Shown: positions 1 through 8,529, numbered from the stretch's first letter. The stretch is 25,284 bases of DNA from Gammaproteobacteria bacterium (GCA_028819775.1 JAPPKV010000331.1:1-25284); one strand, 5' to 3'. Numbers and translations: made by a program. The notes: generated from the letters alone by a model not told the origin.

Positions 1-72
1 CTAGCCCAGAAGACCGTCACCAAGTCAAAGGCGCTGCTCAGAACAGCGGCCAGGCAAGGCGGATGGTCAAGG

Positions 73-1554
73 ATGATCGAGCTAGTCGCGAAACACGGGC
101 CACCGGCACTGGGTTCGTTCTTCTATCTGATGGTTGCTCTCGTCGGAATTACATACAGCCTTGGCTATTATGATCGTTTCGAGGACGTCGACATCCTTGG
201 GTTGTTCGACACTCCCGACTTCCTGCTAAGCGCGTTTGGCAACCTATGGGCGCTATTGTTCGGTATTGTCGCGCCATTTGTTGCCCTAGCCCTACTAACA
301 CTGGTCTATCTAACTTCCAGCACCGTACGCGCGAATCTCCACGCAAGGGACAGGCGAAAGTCCCTCCTGCTGCAGCTCACAATCTGGCTTCCCCCCATCG
401 CCATACTTGCCCCCCTGGGATTCTCCTTCCTGCTCGGTAAGGCCAACAGTCTTACGGACGTAAGTGATCCGCAGTACGTCCAGTACGCCACACGAGGCGC
501 CCCTGGCAACCCAGATGCTCGAAACCCCAATCTAGCCCACACTATCCTGCTCGGAACGACAAGCGACTTCCACATCTTCTACGAGTGCGCGGCGGTAAAT
601 CGTACCGACGAGGAAGGGAACAAAACGGGCTCCGTCACCGCACGAGACCAATCCGCAAACGATGTGGACGTGGACTGCACCAAGGATGGCCTCGCATTCG
701 TCGTACCCACCGCAAACGTGGCCTCCGTTACGTTCCAGCCGATTGGCAAGTCAACTCGACCTCCTGAACCGACAGAGAATCCCATAGCCAACTCGTTGTC
801 GGAACTTCACGCCACGCTCAAAACACTCGTTCAGGACGTTAACACAGAGACGGAATCGAAGAGACGCCTCACAGTTCGCCTTCCCGAGCTAGAGAGCGCG
901 ATCGCTGACCTACAAGAATCGTTAGTAGATCATCCCCCGGTCACCATAGTTGACACAACCGAAATCCTGGCTCTTACATCGGAAATCAAGAAGCAGATCG
1001 ACGCGTCTCTCAAAAACAATGGTCCGGTTGTTTCTGACCCCCCCAATGGTTCGATGAAACAGAGCCTAATGGGCATCGAAGAAAAAATCGACGAACTCAG
1101 CCTCAAGATCGAATCGCTTCGCGGAACTCCCGCCCGCTGCGACGAGCGACTGAAAATGATCGACGTTGTAGGTCCCTTCCCTGAGGGGCAGTCCGCACCT
1201 GACGCAAACACAAGGAGGCGCATAAACGAGGACATTGACAGGGCTACGAAGCGACTCTATGACCGGCGAACGCCCCAGTATCTCATGCTCGTTGGGCGAG
1301 TCGACACGAAACGACCGCAACAGGAGGGGATCGAATACTCTGGGTCCGCCGACACGTTGGCCTTGAGCCGTGCCAAATGGACCCTAGATAGAGTCAAGAC
1401 GAGGGCGTCCGAGCTAGGCCGAGCGGTTGACGACGAGTTGTTTAGTCGCGCTGCGATCCTCAGCGCGGGACTAATGAGTGTGCGGGATGACTCGATAGGC
1501 CAGGAGGACGCGGAGGAACGCGTCGTCGAGATTTGGGTCTGCGGAACCTTCTAG
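73..1554 (+). CDS. Inner-membrane protein with periplasmic coiled coil and OmpA-like C-terminal domain
   Basis: This 493-residue protein has no family I can name with confidence. Three hydrophobic segments are visible at about residues 11-33, 52-84 and 97-122. A soluble region follows, and then a charged, heptad-rich stretch at about 235-350 that is likely coiled coil. The last ~135 residues resemble an OmpA/MotB peptidoglycan-binding fold: LMLVGRVDTKRP near 405, LALSRAKWTLDRV near 430, and a terminal ERVVEIWVC that corresponds to the usual NRRVEI strand. A role in anchoring an inner-membrane assembly to the cell wall is inference. The ATG at 73 has a purine-rich GGCGGA nine bases upstream. 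However, the same frame stays open back to base 1, so the true start may lie outside the window. Base composition is low in GC (26 of 60 in 961-1020). The gene converges on the crotonase gene. Confidence 0.7.
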   Translation: MIELVAKHGPPALGSFFYLMVALVGITYSLGYYDRFEDVDILGLFDTPDFLLSAFGNLWALLFGIVAPFVALALLTLVYLTSSTVRANLHARDRRKSLLLQLTIWLPPIAILAPLGFSFLLGKANSLTDVSDPQYVQYATRGAPGNPDARNPNLAHTILLGTTSDFHIFYECAAVNRTDEEGNKTGSVTARDQSANDVDVDCTKDGLAFVVPTANVASVTFQPIGKSTRPPEPTENPIANSLSELHATLKTLVQDVNTETESKRRLTVRLPELESAIADLQESLVDHPPVTIVDTTEILALTSEIKKQIDASLKNNGPVVSDPPNGSMKQSLMGIEEKIDELSLKIESLRGTPARCDERLKMIDVVGPFPEGQSAPDANTRRRINEDIDRATKRLYDRRTPQYLMLVGRVDTKRPQQEGIEYSGSADTLALSRAKWTLDRVKTRASELGRAVDDELFSRAAILSAGLMSVRDDSIGQEDAEERVVEIWVCGTF

Positions 1555-1586
1555 CAGGAATCCATCGAGGCGACCCGTCTCAACAT

Positions 1587-1629
1587 CCGGGACAAAACGA
1601 ATGGCCAAATGACGCCGGTCATGTCCCGG
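1587..1629. repeat. Inverted repeat in convergent gene junction
   Basis: CCGGGACA at 1587-1594 is perfectly complementary to TGTCCCGG at 1622-1629, with a 27-base loop. The right arm overlaps the end of the crotonase reading frame (stop at 1619-1621). It lies in the junction between two converging genes and could act as a weak bidirectional terminator. The long loop and the absence of a T-run make that uncertain. Confidence 0.25.
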
Positions 1630-2416
1630 TGAACTTTGGCTTGCGTCTTTCCCGAAACGCCGCCAACGACTCCTTTCGGTCATTGACCGCCCGATTGCCG
1701 TACGAGAGGCTCGTCAACTCGTAACGTAGCGCGTCGGCGAGGTCGCACTCGACATTGTGCTGCAAGACCCGCTTCGAGACGCGCAGCGCCAGCGGTGGCC
1801 AGTCCGCCATCTGCGATGCCAGTTCAATGGCCCGTTCCAGGAGCTCGTCGTGGTCAACCAAGCGATCCAGGAGGCCCATTCGATAGGCCTCCTCGGCATC
1901 CACTGCCCTGCTCGTGTAGATCAGGTCCGCCGCCCGCGAATAGCCCACGATGCGCGGCAGGAAGAAGCTCATGCCCGAGTCGGGCGACAGGTTGCGCTCG
2001 ATGAACACCGTCTTAAAGCGAGCGTTCTCGGATCCGACGCGCATGTCGCAGGCGAGGGCCAAGCTCATTCCCGCCCCGGCGGCCACGCCATTGACGGCGG
2101 CGATCACCGGTTTGTCGAGACCATACAACGCGAGTGCCTGCCGTCCGACCCAGCCGAGTTCGTCGAGGTGATCGTTCTGGGACGGAGGCCTCGGCTCGCC
2201 GCCGCCGCCGCTGGTCAGGTCGGCTCCGGAGCAGAATCCCCTGCCGGCACCCGTGACGACCACGGCACGCACATCGTCGTCGGTTCTAACGGTCTCAACC
2301 GCGTCGTGCATCGCGTCGCGCAGTTCCCCGTCCAGAGCATTCAGCTTGTGCGGGCGGTTCAGCGTGAGCACGGCGACATGGCCGGTCCTTTCCACGAGCA
2401 CTACGCAGCCAGCCAT
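1619..2416 (-). CDS. Crotonase-family enoyl-CoA hydratase/isomerase
   Basis: The product of 265 residues acts on acyl-CoA thioesters in the cytoplasm, as expected for enoyl-CoA hydratases and isomerases. The oxyanion-hole segments are present: GRGFCSGADL near residue 60 and AAVNGVAAGAGMSLALACDM near 105. The active-site loop reads LSPDSGMSFFLPR, with Asp where hydratases usually have Glu. That pattern is closer to PaaG-type isomerases (PDCGG) than to classical hydratases, so an isomerase role is plausible. I chose the ATG at 2416 because AGGAG lies six bases upstream. An in-frame GTG at 2434 would add six residues but has no clear ribosome site. The gene is separated by 80 bases from fcl and is probably not functionally linked to the glycan genes. 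Confidence 0.88.
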   Translation of the reverse strand: MAGCVVLVERTGHVAVLTLNRPHKLNALDGELRDAMHDAVETVRTDDDVRAVVVTGAGRGFCSGADLTSGGGGEPRPPSQNDHLDELGWVGRQALALYGLDKPVIAAVNGVAAGAGMSLALACDMRVGSENARFKTVFIERNLSPDSGMSFFLPRIVGYSRAADLIYTSRAVDAEEAYRMGLLDRLVDHDELLERAIELASQMADWPPLALRVSKRVLQHNVECDLADALRYELTSLSYGNRAVNDRKESLAAFRERRKPKFTGT

Positions 2417-2448
2417 CTTTGTCTCCTCTGCCACAACAAAGCGCGGGT

Positions 2449-2481
2449 ATTCTATTGGACCCTAGGCCGGCACGACCCTAG
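2449..2481 (-). promoter_or_regulatory. Candidate promoter with 8-bp direct repeats before crotonase gene
   Basis: On the minus strand a TAGAAT -10-like hexamer (plus coordinates 2449-2454) lies about 32 bases before the crotonase ATG. Two exact copies of GACCCTAG (plus strand, 2458-2465 and 2474-2481) are spaced 16 bases apart and cover the place where the -35 would lie. No good -35 hexamer is visible, as expected for an activator-dependent promoter, though chance is also possible. Confidence 0.28.
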
Positions 2482-2496
2482 ACCGAGTTCGCACGG

Positions 2497-3450
2497 TCAC
2501 CCTGGCACGTCGCCATGCGACAGATACCACTGATACACGCCCGCCAAACCCGAGGACAGTTCGATCTTCGGCCGCCACCCCAACGCCGTCAGTTTGGAGA
2601 TGTCCAGAAGTTTGCGCGACACCCCGTCCGGCTTCGTGCTGTCGAACACCAGTCGCCCCTCAAAACCGGTCACGTTCCTGATCGACTCGGCAAGCGCCGC
2701 GATCGTGAGGTCCCGGCCCGTTCCGACGTTGACGTGCTGTTCGCCGGCGTACCACTCGAGCAAGTGGATGGCGGCTGCGGCTAGGTCGTCGACATGCAGA
2801 AACTCGCGCCTTGGCTTGCCTGTCCCCCAAACGGTGACATGCCGGCTTCGCGCTGACTTGGCCTCGTGCATCTTGCGCATCAACGCCGGCACGACATGGC
2901 TGCTGTCGAGATCGAAGTTGTCGCCCGGGCCGTAGAGGTTGCAGGGCATCGCGGAGATGAAGTTGCAGCCGTATTGGCGACGATAGGCCTGGCAGAGCTT
3001 GATGCCAGCGATCTTGGCGACGGCGTACCACTCGTTGGTCGGTTCCAATGGGCCGGTGAGCAGCCCTTCCTCGGCTATCGGCTGCGGTGCTTCCTTGGGA
3101 TAGATGCAGCTCGATCCCAGAAACAGCAGTTTCTCGACGTTCGTTCGGTGCGCCGCCTCGACCACGGTCGACGCGATCGCCAGATTGTCGTAGATGAACT
3201 CGGCCGGACGCGTGTCGTTGGCGAGTATTCCTCCCACCCGGGCCGCTGCCAGTATCACGGCGTCGGGCCGGTTGTCCTTCAGCCAGTGCTCCGCGTCTTC
3301 TTGACGCCGCAGGTCGACGCCGGGCCAAGGCGCGGTGACCACCTCGCAATGCCGCCCCCTCAAGGCGCGAACAACCGCAGAGCCCACCATGCCCCGGTGG
3401 CCGGCAACGAATATGCGCTTGTTGTCGAGCGCGAAGTCACGCTTGTGCAT
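2497..3450 (-). CDS. fcl: GDP-L-fucose synthase
   Basis: This protein of 317 residues is the bifunctional epimerase/reductase that turns GDP-4-keto-6-deoxy-D-mannose into GDP-L-fucose using NADPH. It is an extended SDR. The Rossmann glycine motif is FVAGHRGMVGSAV near the N-terminus. The family signature SSCIYPKEAPQPIAEEGLL contains the catalytic Ser, and the YAVAKIAG segment carries the YxxxK pair. Downstream GRDLTIAALAE and KPDGVSRKLLD are also typical. Length matches the family. The ATG at 3450 is preceded by GGAG five bases upstream. It lies 12 bases after gmd on the same strand, which supplies its substrate, so the two are almost certainly co-transcribed. As the last gene of the minus-strand set, it marks the end of the polysaccharide cluster. 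Confidence 0.96.
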   Translation of the reverse strand: MHKRDFALDNKRIFVAGHRGMVGSAVVRALRGRHCEVVTAPWPGVDLRRQEDAEHWLKDNRPDAVILAAARVGGILANDTRPAEFIYDNLAIASTVVEAAHRTNVEKLLFLGSSCIYPKEAPQPIAEEGLLTGPLEPTNEWYAVAKIAGIKLCQAYRRQYGCNFISAMPCNLYGPGDNFDLDSSHVVPALMRKMHEAKSARSRHVTVWGTGKPRREFLHVDDLAAAAIHLLEWYAGEQHVNVGTGRDLTIAALAESIRNVTGFEGRLVFDSTKPDGVSRKLLDISKLTALGWRPKIELSSGLAGVYQWYLSHGDVPG

Positions 3451-3462
3451 GGCTACTCCAAC

Positions 3463-4518
3463 TCACGACCTGTCCTCGCCAGCGGCGAGTCGTAGATCGG
3501 CCTGGACCATTTCCGACACCATGGCACCAAACGTCGTCTTCGGTCGCCAACCCAACACGCGTCGCGCCTTGGTTGCATCGCCGACGAGTTCGTGTACTTC
3601 CGTCGGGCGGAAATAGCGCGGATCAACCGCCACGCGGACGGTTCCGGTCGACGCGTCGACTCCCTGCTCGTCGACGCCACGGCCCTGCCAGCCGATCTCG
3701 ACACCGACCTCGGCGAACGCGAGTTCGACCATGTCACGTACCGAATGCGCCTGCCCCGTCGCCAGGACGTAGTCGTCCGGCGAGTCGTGATTGGCGATCC
3801 TCCACATGCCATCGACATAGTCGCGCATGTGGCCCCAGTCCCGTCTTGCGTCCAGATTGCCTAGATAGACCCGATCCTGTTTGCCGAGAGCGATGGCGGC
3901 AACCGCTCGCGTGATCTTCCGCGTCACGAAGGTCTCACCCCGTGTCGGCCCCTCGTGGTTGAAGAGTATGCCGTTCGAGGCGTGCATCCCGTAGGCCTCC
4001 CGGTAGTTCACGGTGATCCAGTAGGCGTAGAGCTTGGCCACCCCGTAGGGGCTTCGCGGGTGAAACGGCGTCGCCTCGTTCTGGGGAACAACCCCGGCGT
4101 TACCGAAGAGTTCCGACGATGACGCCTGGTAGAAACGCACCTCCCGACTCGGTTTCAGTATTCGCAATGCCTCGAGCAACCGCAGCGTCCCAAGGGCGTT
4201 TACGCTCGCCGTGTACTCGGGCATCTCGAAGCTCACCTGGACATGGCTCTCCGCCCCGAGATTGTAGATTTCGTCCGGAGCCGTCTCCTGTACCAGACGA
4301 ACCAGGTTCGTGGCGTCGGTCAGGTCGCCGTAGTGCAGGTGGAAGTCGACATGCGCCTCGTGCGGATCGCGATAGAGGTGATCGACGCGTGCCGTGTTGA
4401 ACGAAGACGATCTGCGCTTGATGCCATGGACCTCGTAACCTTTCTCAAGCAGGAACTCCGCGAGATAGGCACCGTCCTGGCCAGTGACACCGGTAATCAA
4501 CGCCGTGCGACGGGTCAT
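3463..4518 (-). CDS. gmd: GDP-mannose 4,6-dehydratase
   Basis: The 351-residue enzyme converts GDP-D-mannose to GDP-4-keto-6-deoxymannose, the first committed step to GDP-L-fucose (or GDP-rhamnose and related sugars). The N-terminal [19 protein letters not shown] is the NADP-binding motif typical of Gmd. [30 protein letters not shown] and [12 protein letters not shown] (YxxxK) follow in the usual order. [15 protein letters not shown] and the Gly-Leu-Asp/Asp-Trp-Gly region ([15 protein letters not shown]) complete the match. The ATG at 4518 has GAGGGA just upstream. Pairing with fcl shows the product is meant for fucose. It is separated from the upstream fucosyltransferase-like gene by about 240 bases. 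Confidence 0.97.
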   Translation of the reverse strand: MTRRTALITGVTGQDGAYLAEFLLEKGYEVHGIKRRSSSFNTARVDHLYRDPHEAHVDFHLHYGDLTDATNLVRLVQETAPDEIYNLGAESHVQVSFEMPEYTASVNALGTLRLLEALRILKPSREVRFYQASSSELFGNAGVVPQNEATPFHPRSPYGVAKLYAYWITVNYREAYGMHASNGILFNHEGPTRGETFVTRKITRAVAAIALGKQDRVYLGNLDARRDWGHMRDYVDGMWRIANHDSPDDYVLATGQAHSVRDMVELAFAEVGVEIGWQGRGVDEQGVDASTGTVRVAVDPRYFRPTEVHELVGDATKARRVLGWRPKTTFGAMVSEMVQADLRLAAGEDRS

Positions 4519-4759
4519 GTCCCTCGCCTAGGCGAACACGGCTCCATCGAAGGGGCCAGCACCGCGGTCGTTGGACCTAGGTACACGAGACGGATGACGC
4601 AACGCGCCCGAATCGAGGATTCACGAGGCAACCCTACTTTCCTTCACATGGAACCGTCAGTATAAGGTTCGGATTTCCGTCAAGCACCGGATAGCCAGTT
4701 TCGCGTTCCCCATGCTCAGTCGTCGCGATTCTCTGCGGTCCGCCGTCGGCAGGACACAT

Positions 4760-5824
4760 TCACCTATCCAGAGACCGCGCCGGTCGCAGGCGCCGAGTCG
4801 CAGGTGCCGCGAGTTTGACCGACTTCCGCACGCAGCGGCGTAGGAAGCGCCGCGTCGAGCGCCACCCCCTGCGCACGTTCCTGGCAACCACCCAGACAGC
4901 GATTGGCACGAGGGTCTTTTGCGGGCGTTCGCCTCTCGGCGACGGGAAGGTCTCAAGAACCGCTGTGGCGTGGCGCACGATTTCCTTTTCGATCTCATAG
5001 AGCAGGTAGTTGTCAGGGGGGGTAGAAGAACTAGACGGCGCAACGATCGCTACCAGCTCCGGAAAATCCGTATAGCGGGCCATTTCATAGTGCGCCGCAA
5101 ACCCGGACCAGTACTCCGCGTCTCGTTCGTCAGACAGGAAGAAGACGTCATCACCTTCATGGATGCCGAGTTTCCCCAAGCGGCGACGGATGTTGCCCGG
5201 ACTCGTCAACCACCTCATCGGGCCCCATAGGCGATCACCGCGTCGAATGTGTACCGCCGCAAATCCCGTCGGCCAGCGGTTCCGGAGCTCCTCAATGACG
5301 GGACCTGCGCGGTGAAGCACGGTCGCGGACGGACGCAACTGTAAGGCCGGCGTGTTCGTCAAAGGCACTTCCTTTGAGAACACTTCGTGGCGAACCTGAC
5401 GGACAACCAACTCCGCACCCTCCTTCGCAGACAAGCGACCTCTCGGTGGGACGGTACGCGTCTTGAGGCCCCCCGCTGGTATTTCGCGTACGAAAGGCAA
5501 CGGGTGTGTTCGCCCGTCGTTGCCGACCAGTCGGCTCGCGTCAAGGTCGAAATAGGTATCCCAAGACCAGTCCCTGGCGATGCCGAAGTTGTGCTTAGAC
5601 TCAAGTCGAAGTGGCGGCAGCACGGCAAGGCGTCCTAGGGCATGAGCTTCGGCAAGCAGGCACCGGAGGTTGCTCAACTGGTGATCGATGCCAGCCGCCA
5701 CCGGACGCACTTCGTCGTAATGCAAGTAGCGCGCGATCGGAGTCGATCGAGCCGACGATGCCTGCGACCGGGCGGCAGTGTCGTCTCCCAATGTCACGAA
5801 CGCCTCATCGAGGCACGTCACCAC
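4760..5824 (-). CDS. Fucosyltransferase-like protein (HIRRGD motif)
   Basis: The product has 354 residues. Its key sign is FAAVHIRRGDRLWGP at about residues 186-200. The HxRRGD motif binds GDP-fucose in several fucosyltransferase families (GT11, GT23, GT65, GT68). DVFFLSDERDAEYW near 230 resembles the later nucleotide-binding segment (strand, then S/T-D-E) of the same fold. Gmd and fcl lie directly downstream, so transfer of L-fucose to a glycan is the best inference; the acceptor is unknown. The last ~50 residues are rich in Arg, with a short hydrophobic patch (TLVPIAVWVVARNV), and might associate with the membrane. The GTG start at 5824 overlaps the end of the sulfotransferase gene by 20 bases, which suggests translational coupling. 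No alternative upstream start is convincing, and the first in-frame ATG is far too late. Confidence 0.68.
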   Translation of the reverse strand: MVTCLDEAFVTLGDDTAARSQASSARSTPIARYLHYDEVRPVAAGIDHQLSNLRCLLAEAHALGRLAVLPPLRLESKHNFGIARDWSWDTYFDLDASRLVGNDGRTHPLPFVREIPAGGLKTRTVPPRGRLSAKEGAELVVRQVRHEVFSKEVPLTNTPALQLRPSATVLHRAGPVIEELRNRWPTGFAAVHIRRGDRLWGPMRWLTSPGNIRRRLGKLGIHEGDDVFFLSDERDAEYWSGFAAHYEMARYTDFPELVAIVAPSSSSTPPDNYLLYEIEKEIVRHATAVLETFPSPRGERPQKTLVPIAVWVVARNVRRGWRSTRRFLRRCVRKSVKLAAPATRRLRPARSLDR

Positions 5825-6716
5825 GGACTAGGCCTCGCGAGCCGACTTTCCGAAGCAGTTCAAAGTCCCGACGATAGCGCCGATGCAAGATCGCCAAGCT
5901 GTCGTCATCCACAGGCACGCAAACCGTCCCCGCCCTTCGCTTGTTCAGGTGAGGCAATGCAGTGTACGGAACGCCAAGCCGTGTCAGGACCCACCGCCAG
6001 TTCTGCTCTAGGTTTTCGTACGAACCAACGTAATCCGGTAGACATCCATCCACTTCGATGTGTCTGTATTGCGAGAGCCAGTGTCTTTCGGCAAATGCGT
6101 CTGAGCCAAAAGGCGTCTCAAGCCATCGACAATACTCAGCGAACGACATTCCCTTGTACAATCCATAGTAACGCCTTTCAACATTCCACTCAGGAGCCAG
6201 AGGTCCAGGATCTAGCTTATCGTCAAAGAACGACCGCGCTCGCTCGAAAGGACTCCGAACGAAAGCGAATCTGAAGAATTCCTTCGTTTCAGGGTACGCC
6301 GAAAACAGCTCTTGAATTGTCCTTTGCTCGACTCGTATTGCATCAGGGTCGGCGGCCACTAGGGCCTGAATGATGCTCCGAGAAGCAACCTTCGGGTTAC
6401 AAATCCAGACAAACTTGTGCCGATGCGACACGATCTTCTCCGCCCGTTTATCCGGCCTTTGACGAGCATTTCGCGCCATCGCCAATGCGACCTTCGACTC
6501 ACCGCATCTGACGGCATTGACGAATTGACCTGCGACTTGGCGGCGCTCCCTTGTGGACGAGATCGATAGCCGGCCTAAGAGAAAGGGCAGTTCGACTGAG
6601 TTTGACAAACGTCTTGCCAACTCGTAAGCCGCCGTGTCTCCCAGCACCCAACGAAGGAGACGCAAGACGCGCCGCCGTAGGTCGCGCCTATGTCGGTCAG
6701 CTTGAGGCCGGGACAT
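5805..6716 (-). CDS. Carbohydrate sulfotransferase family protein
   Basis: The protein has 303 residues. KFVWICNPKVASRSIIQAL at about 100-120 matches the 5'-phosphosulfate-binding loop of PAPS-dependent sulfotransferases (family 2, HNK-1/chondroitin type, where the motif is PKxAsTS). FRFAFVRSPFERARSFFDDK at about 148-168 matches the 3'-phosphate-binding motif (FVRxPxxRxxS). Together these support transfer of sulfate from PAPS to a sugar. The acceptor is probably the glycan made by neighbouring genes, possibly on fucose. No PAPS synthesis gene is in the window. The ATG at 6716 is the first plausible start. The gene overlaps the fucosyltransferase-like gene by 20 bases. GC content is visibly lower than in the flanks (27 of 60 in 6121-6180), hinting at transfer. 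Confidence 0.82.
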   Translation of the reverse strand: MSRPQADRHRRDLRRRVLRLLRWVLGDTAAYELARRLSNSVELPFLLGRLSISSTRERRQVAGQFVNAVRCGESKVALAMARNARQRPDKRAEKIVSHRHKFVWICNPKVASRSIIQALVAADPDAIRVEQRTIQELFSAYPETKEFFRFAFVRSPFERARSFFDDKLDPGPLAPEWNVERRYYGLYKGMSFAEYCRWLETPFGSDAFAERHWLSQYRHIEVDGCLPDYVGSYENLEQNWRWVLTRLGVPYTALPHLNKRRAGTVCVPVDDDSLAILHRRYRRDFELLRKVGSRGLVRGDVPR

Positions 6717-6920
6717 GCCGATGCGTTAGTGCAGAGACGGAATCGTGCACCCGGATCCCACTTGGGGCAACCCACCTAGGAGTGATCGTTAGACGCACAA
6801 ACCGATCTCGCGCGTTCGAGCCGAGGGTTCAATGCGCTGAGCGCACCTAGCAATTCAGGTCGCATTCCGCAGACCTGATCGTGACGCGCTTACGCCCACC
6901 GGTCCGATACATCCGAGCAC

Positions 6921-6947
6921 AGGATAGAATTGGCTGCTTCCGAGAGG
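6921..6947 (+). promoter_or_regulatory. Candidate -10 and ribosome site for plus-strand glycosyltransferase
   Basis: The 238-base divergent gap between the sulfotransferase and the plus-strand glycosyltransferase holds TAGAAT at 6925-6930, about 25 bases before the ATG. A strong GAGAGG lies at 6942-6947, seven bases before the ATG at 6955. No clear -35 is visible. I see nothing else recognisable in the rest of 6717-6954. Confidence 0.3.
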
Positions 6948-6954
6948 TCGCATT

Positions 6955-8529
6955 ATGTCCAACCGCGCAGACTGCCATCAACCCGCAAGTCCGAGGTCAC
7001 TGGTGAAGCGCATCCGCGTCCGCCTTGGTCGAGCGCTCGCCGATGCGTTGTTTATCCAAGATCCCGGCTTCGTCGGTAGTGCACTCAAGTGGGCTGCGGG
7101 ACGTATCCTGGCCTTCGCTGCGGGATCATCGCGTCGAAGCCAAGCTAGGGGCCGCCGTGTTTGGGAACGGTTACCGCGACGTAGACGTACCGGTTTCCGC
7201 ACGGACGTTGTCGCGCTCGGCCCCTGCGCAAGGGCCGCGCTCGCCGCAAGCCCCGATGTGCATACACGTTTGGGGCGTTCGAATGTCGACCTAGTGGTAG
7301 CGGACAGCCCCACCGAAGCTGAAGGAGTGGTTCAACCGACCATCGTACTGTCCGGCAATCCCAGCTTGGCAGTGCCAGCGTTCGACCCCAGGATGCATAA
7401 TCCAATCGGTTGGCGCCGTCGCGTAGAGAACCGCGTCGCGGCACTCGGACCCATTGACCAGCTTCCGCCTGGCAGCCATGCCAAGTTTATCGTGAACCGT
7501 AACAGTCCTGACATGATTCGGCATTGCCATCACGTTGAAGACGTTGCGAGCTATCACGCCAATTCGACCGACAGGGCCGGCACACTCGTTCGCCTCGCGG
7601 CTATGGGTACACCTATCCATGTTGTAGACGGCGACCCCCACCTTGAGTCGATGTTGGGCAGGGAGCTTTTTGCCGTCCTGACCACGGAGATCCGAGACGC
7701 CGATGACACGACCCGAGAACTCCATAGCGTTCGCATGCGACGAATGGCGCTAAGGGATCATTCAATTGCCCGCCGTTTGCGAGAGATGGGCGAAGTGGCC
7801 CTCATGGAACTCCAGAAAGTCCCTTGCGTTTCGATTGTCCTCGCGACGAACCGGCCCAAGTTCCTCAAGTGGGCAATCGCCAACGTGCAGAAACAAAACT
7901 ACCCACGACTTGAGCTCATACTTGCCTTGCATGGCGATGACTTCGATCGCTCCGCCATAGAGCATGCGATCGCACCTCTGTCATGCCCGGTGGAGGTCGT
8001 TCAGATCAGCGAAGAACAAGGATTTCCCGTCGTATTGAACGCGGCCACTGCCGCGACAAATGGCGAACTAGTCACGAAAATGGACGACGATGACCTATAC
8101 GACGAGCATCACGTATGGGATCTCGTGCTCGCACACCAATATTCGGGGGGCCATCTCATCGGCAAAGGAGCCGAGATCGTATATTTGCAGCGCAGAAACC
8201 AGACCATCGAACGCTATCGTCAGGCCGAGACCTATTCGCGAAGTGTCGCTGGCGGCACCCTATTGATCGCTCGAGATCACATTGACGCCATCGGCGGCTG
8301 GCAAGGCATCCCGCCCAACGTCGACAGTACACTCATCGACAACGTGATCCGTTGGGGAGGTCTCGTCTATAGGACGCACGGCAACGGTTACGTACTCATT
8401 CGACATGGGCAACGCCATAGCTGGAATGCCGGCGACGACTACTTTCTAGATGGCGCGGGAGCCGTGCACAACAACTGGCGACCAGATTTGGCCGGCATCG
8501 GAGCCTCTTCCCAGCGCCTTCCCACATGA
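6955..8529 (+). CDS. Glycosyltransferase: GT-B-like half fused to GT2 domain
   Basis: The protein has 524 residues. The C-terminal domain (about 290-500) is a GT2-type GT-A fold with VSIVLATNRPKFLKWAI, LILALHGDDFD and the metal/nucleotide motif KMDDDDLYD near 375. Conserved GGW and GNGYVLIRHG blocks follow. Before it, at about 110-283, is a module shared with the large minus-strand enzyme and with the gene at 21073: VDLVVAD, LAVPAFDP, HNPIGW, DRAGTLVRLAAMGTP, and ALRDHS. The last part resembles the C-terminal half of GT4/CgeB-type GT-B enzymes, but that is inference. GAGAGG seven bases upstream fixes the ATG. The gene opposes its neighbours: it diverges from the sulfotransferase and converges with the large glycosyltransferase, leaving 31 bases between stops. 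The sugar transferred cannot be read from sequence. Confidence 0.83.
   Translation: MSNRADCHQPASPRSLVKRIRVRLGRALADALFIQDPGFVGSALKWAAGRILAFAAGSSRRSQARGRRVWERLPRRRRTGFRTDVVALGPCARAALAASPDVHTRLGRSNVDLVVADSPTEAEGVVQPTIVLSGNPSLAVPAFDPRMHNPIGWRRRVENRVAALGPIDQLPPGSHAKFIVNRNSPDMIRHCHHVEDVASYHANSTDRAGTLVRLAAMGTPIHVVDGDPHLESMLGRELFAVLTTEIRDADDTTRELHSVRMRRMALRDHSIARRLREMGEVALMELQKVPCVSIVLATNRPKFLKWAIANVQKQNYPRLELILALHGDDFDRSAIEHAIAPLSCPVEVVQISEEQGFPVVLNAATAATNGELVTKMDDDDLYDEHHVWDLVLAHQYSGGHLIGKGAEIVYLQRRNQTIERYRQAETYSRSVAGGTLLIARDHIDAIGGWQGIPPNVDSTLIDNVIRWGGLVYRTHGNGYVLIRHGQRHSWNAGDDYFLDGAGAVHNNWRPDLAGIGASSQRLPT

Noticed and set aside
1757..2533. 258-residue plus-strand open frame
   Set aside because: Antisense to the crotonase gene, no recognisable motif, rich in His/Arg/Gln as expected of a GC-rich shadow.
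4659..4683. TTGACG/TATACT pair on the minus strand upstream of gmd
   Set aside because: The hexamers are good but only 13 bases apart, too short for a sigma-70 promoter. I see nothing else clear in the 4519-4759 gap.
4525..6780. Repeated CCTAGG-type palindromes in and near intergenic DNA
   Set aside because: They occur at irregular spacing and also inside genes, so they look like chance 6-mers rather than binding sites.
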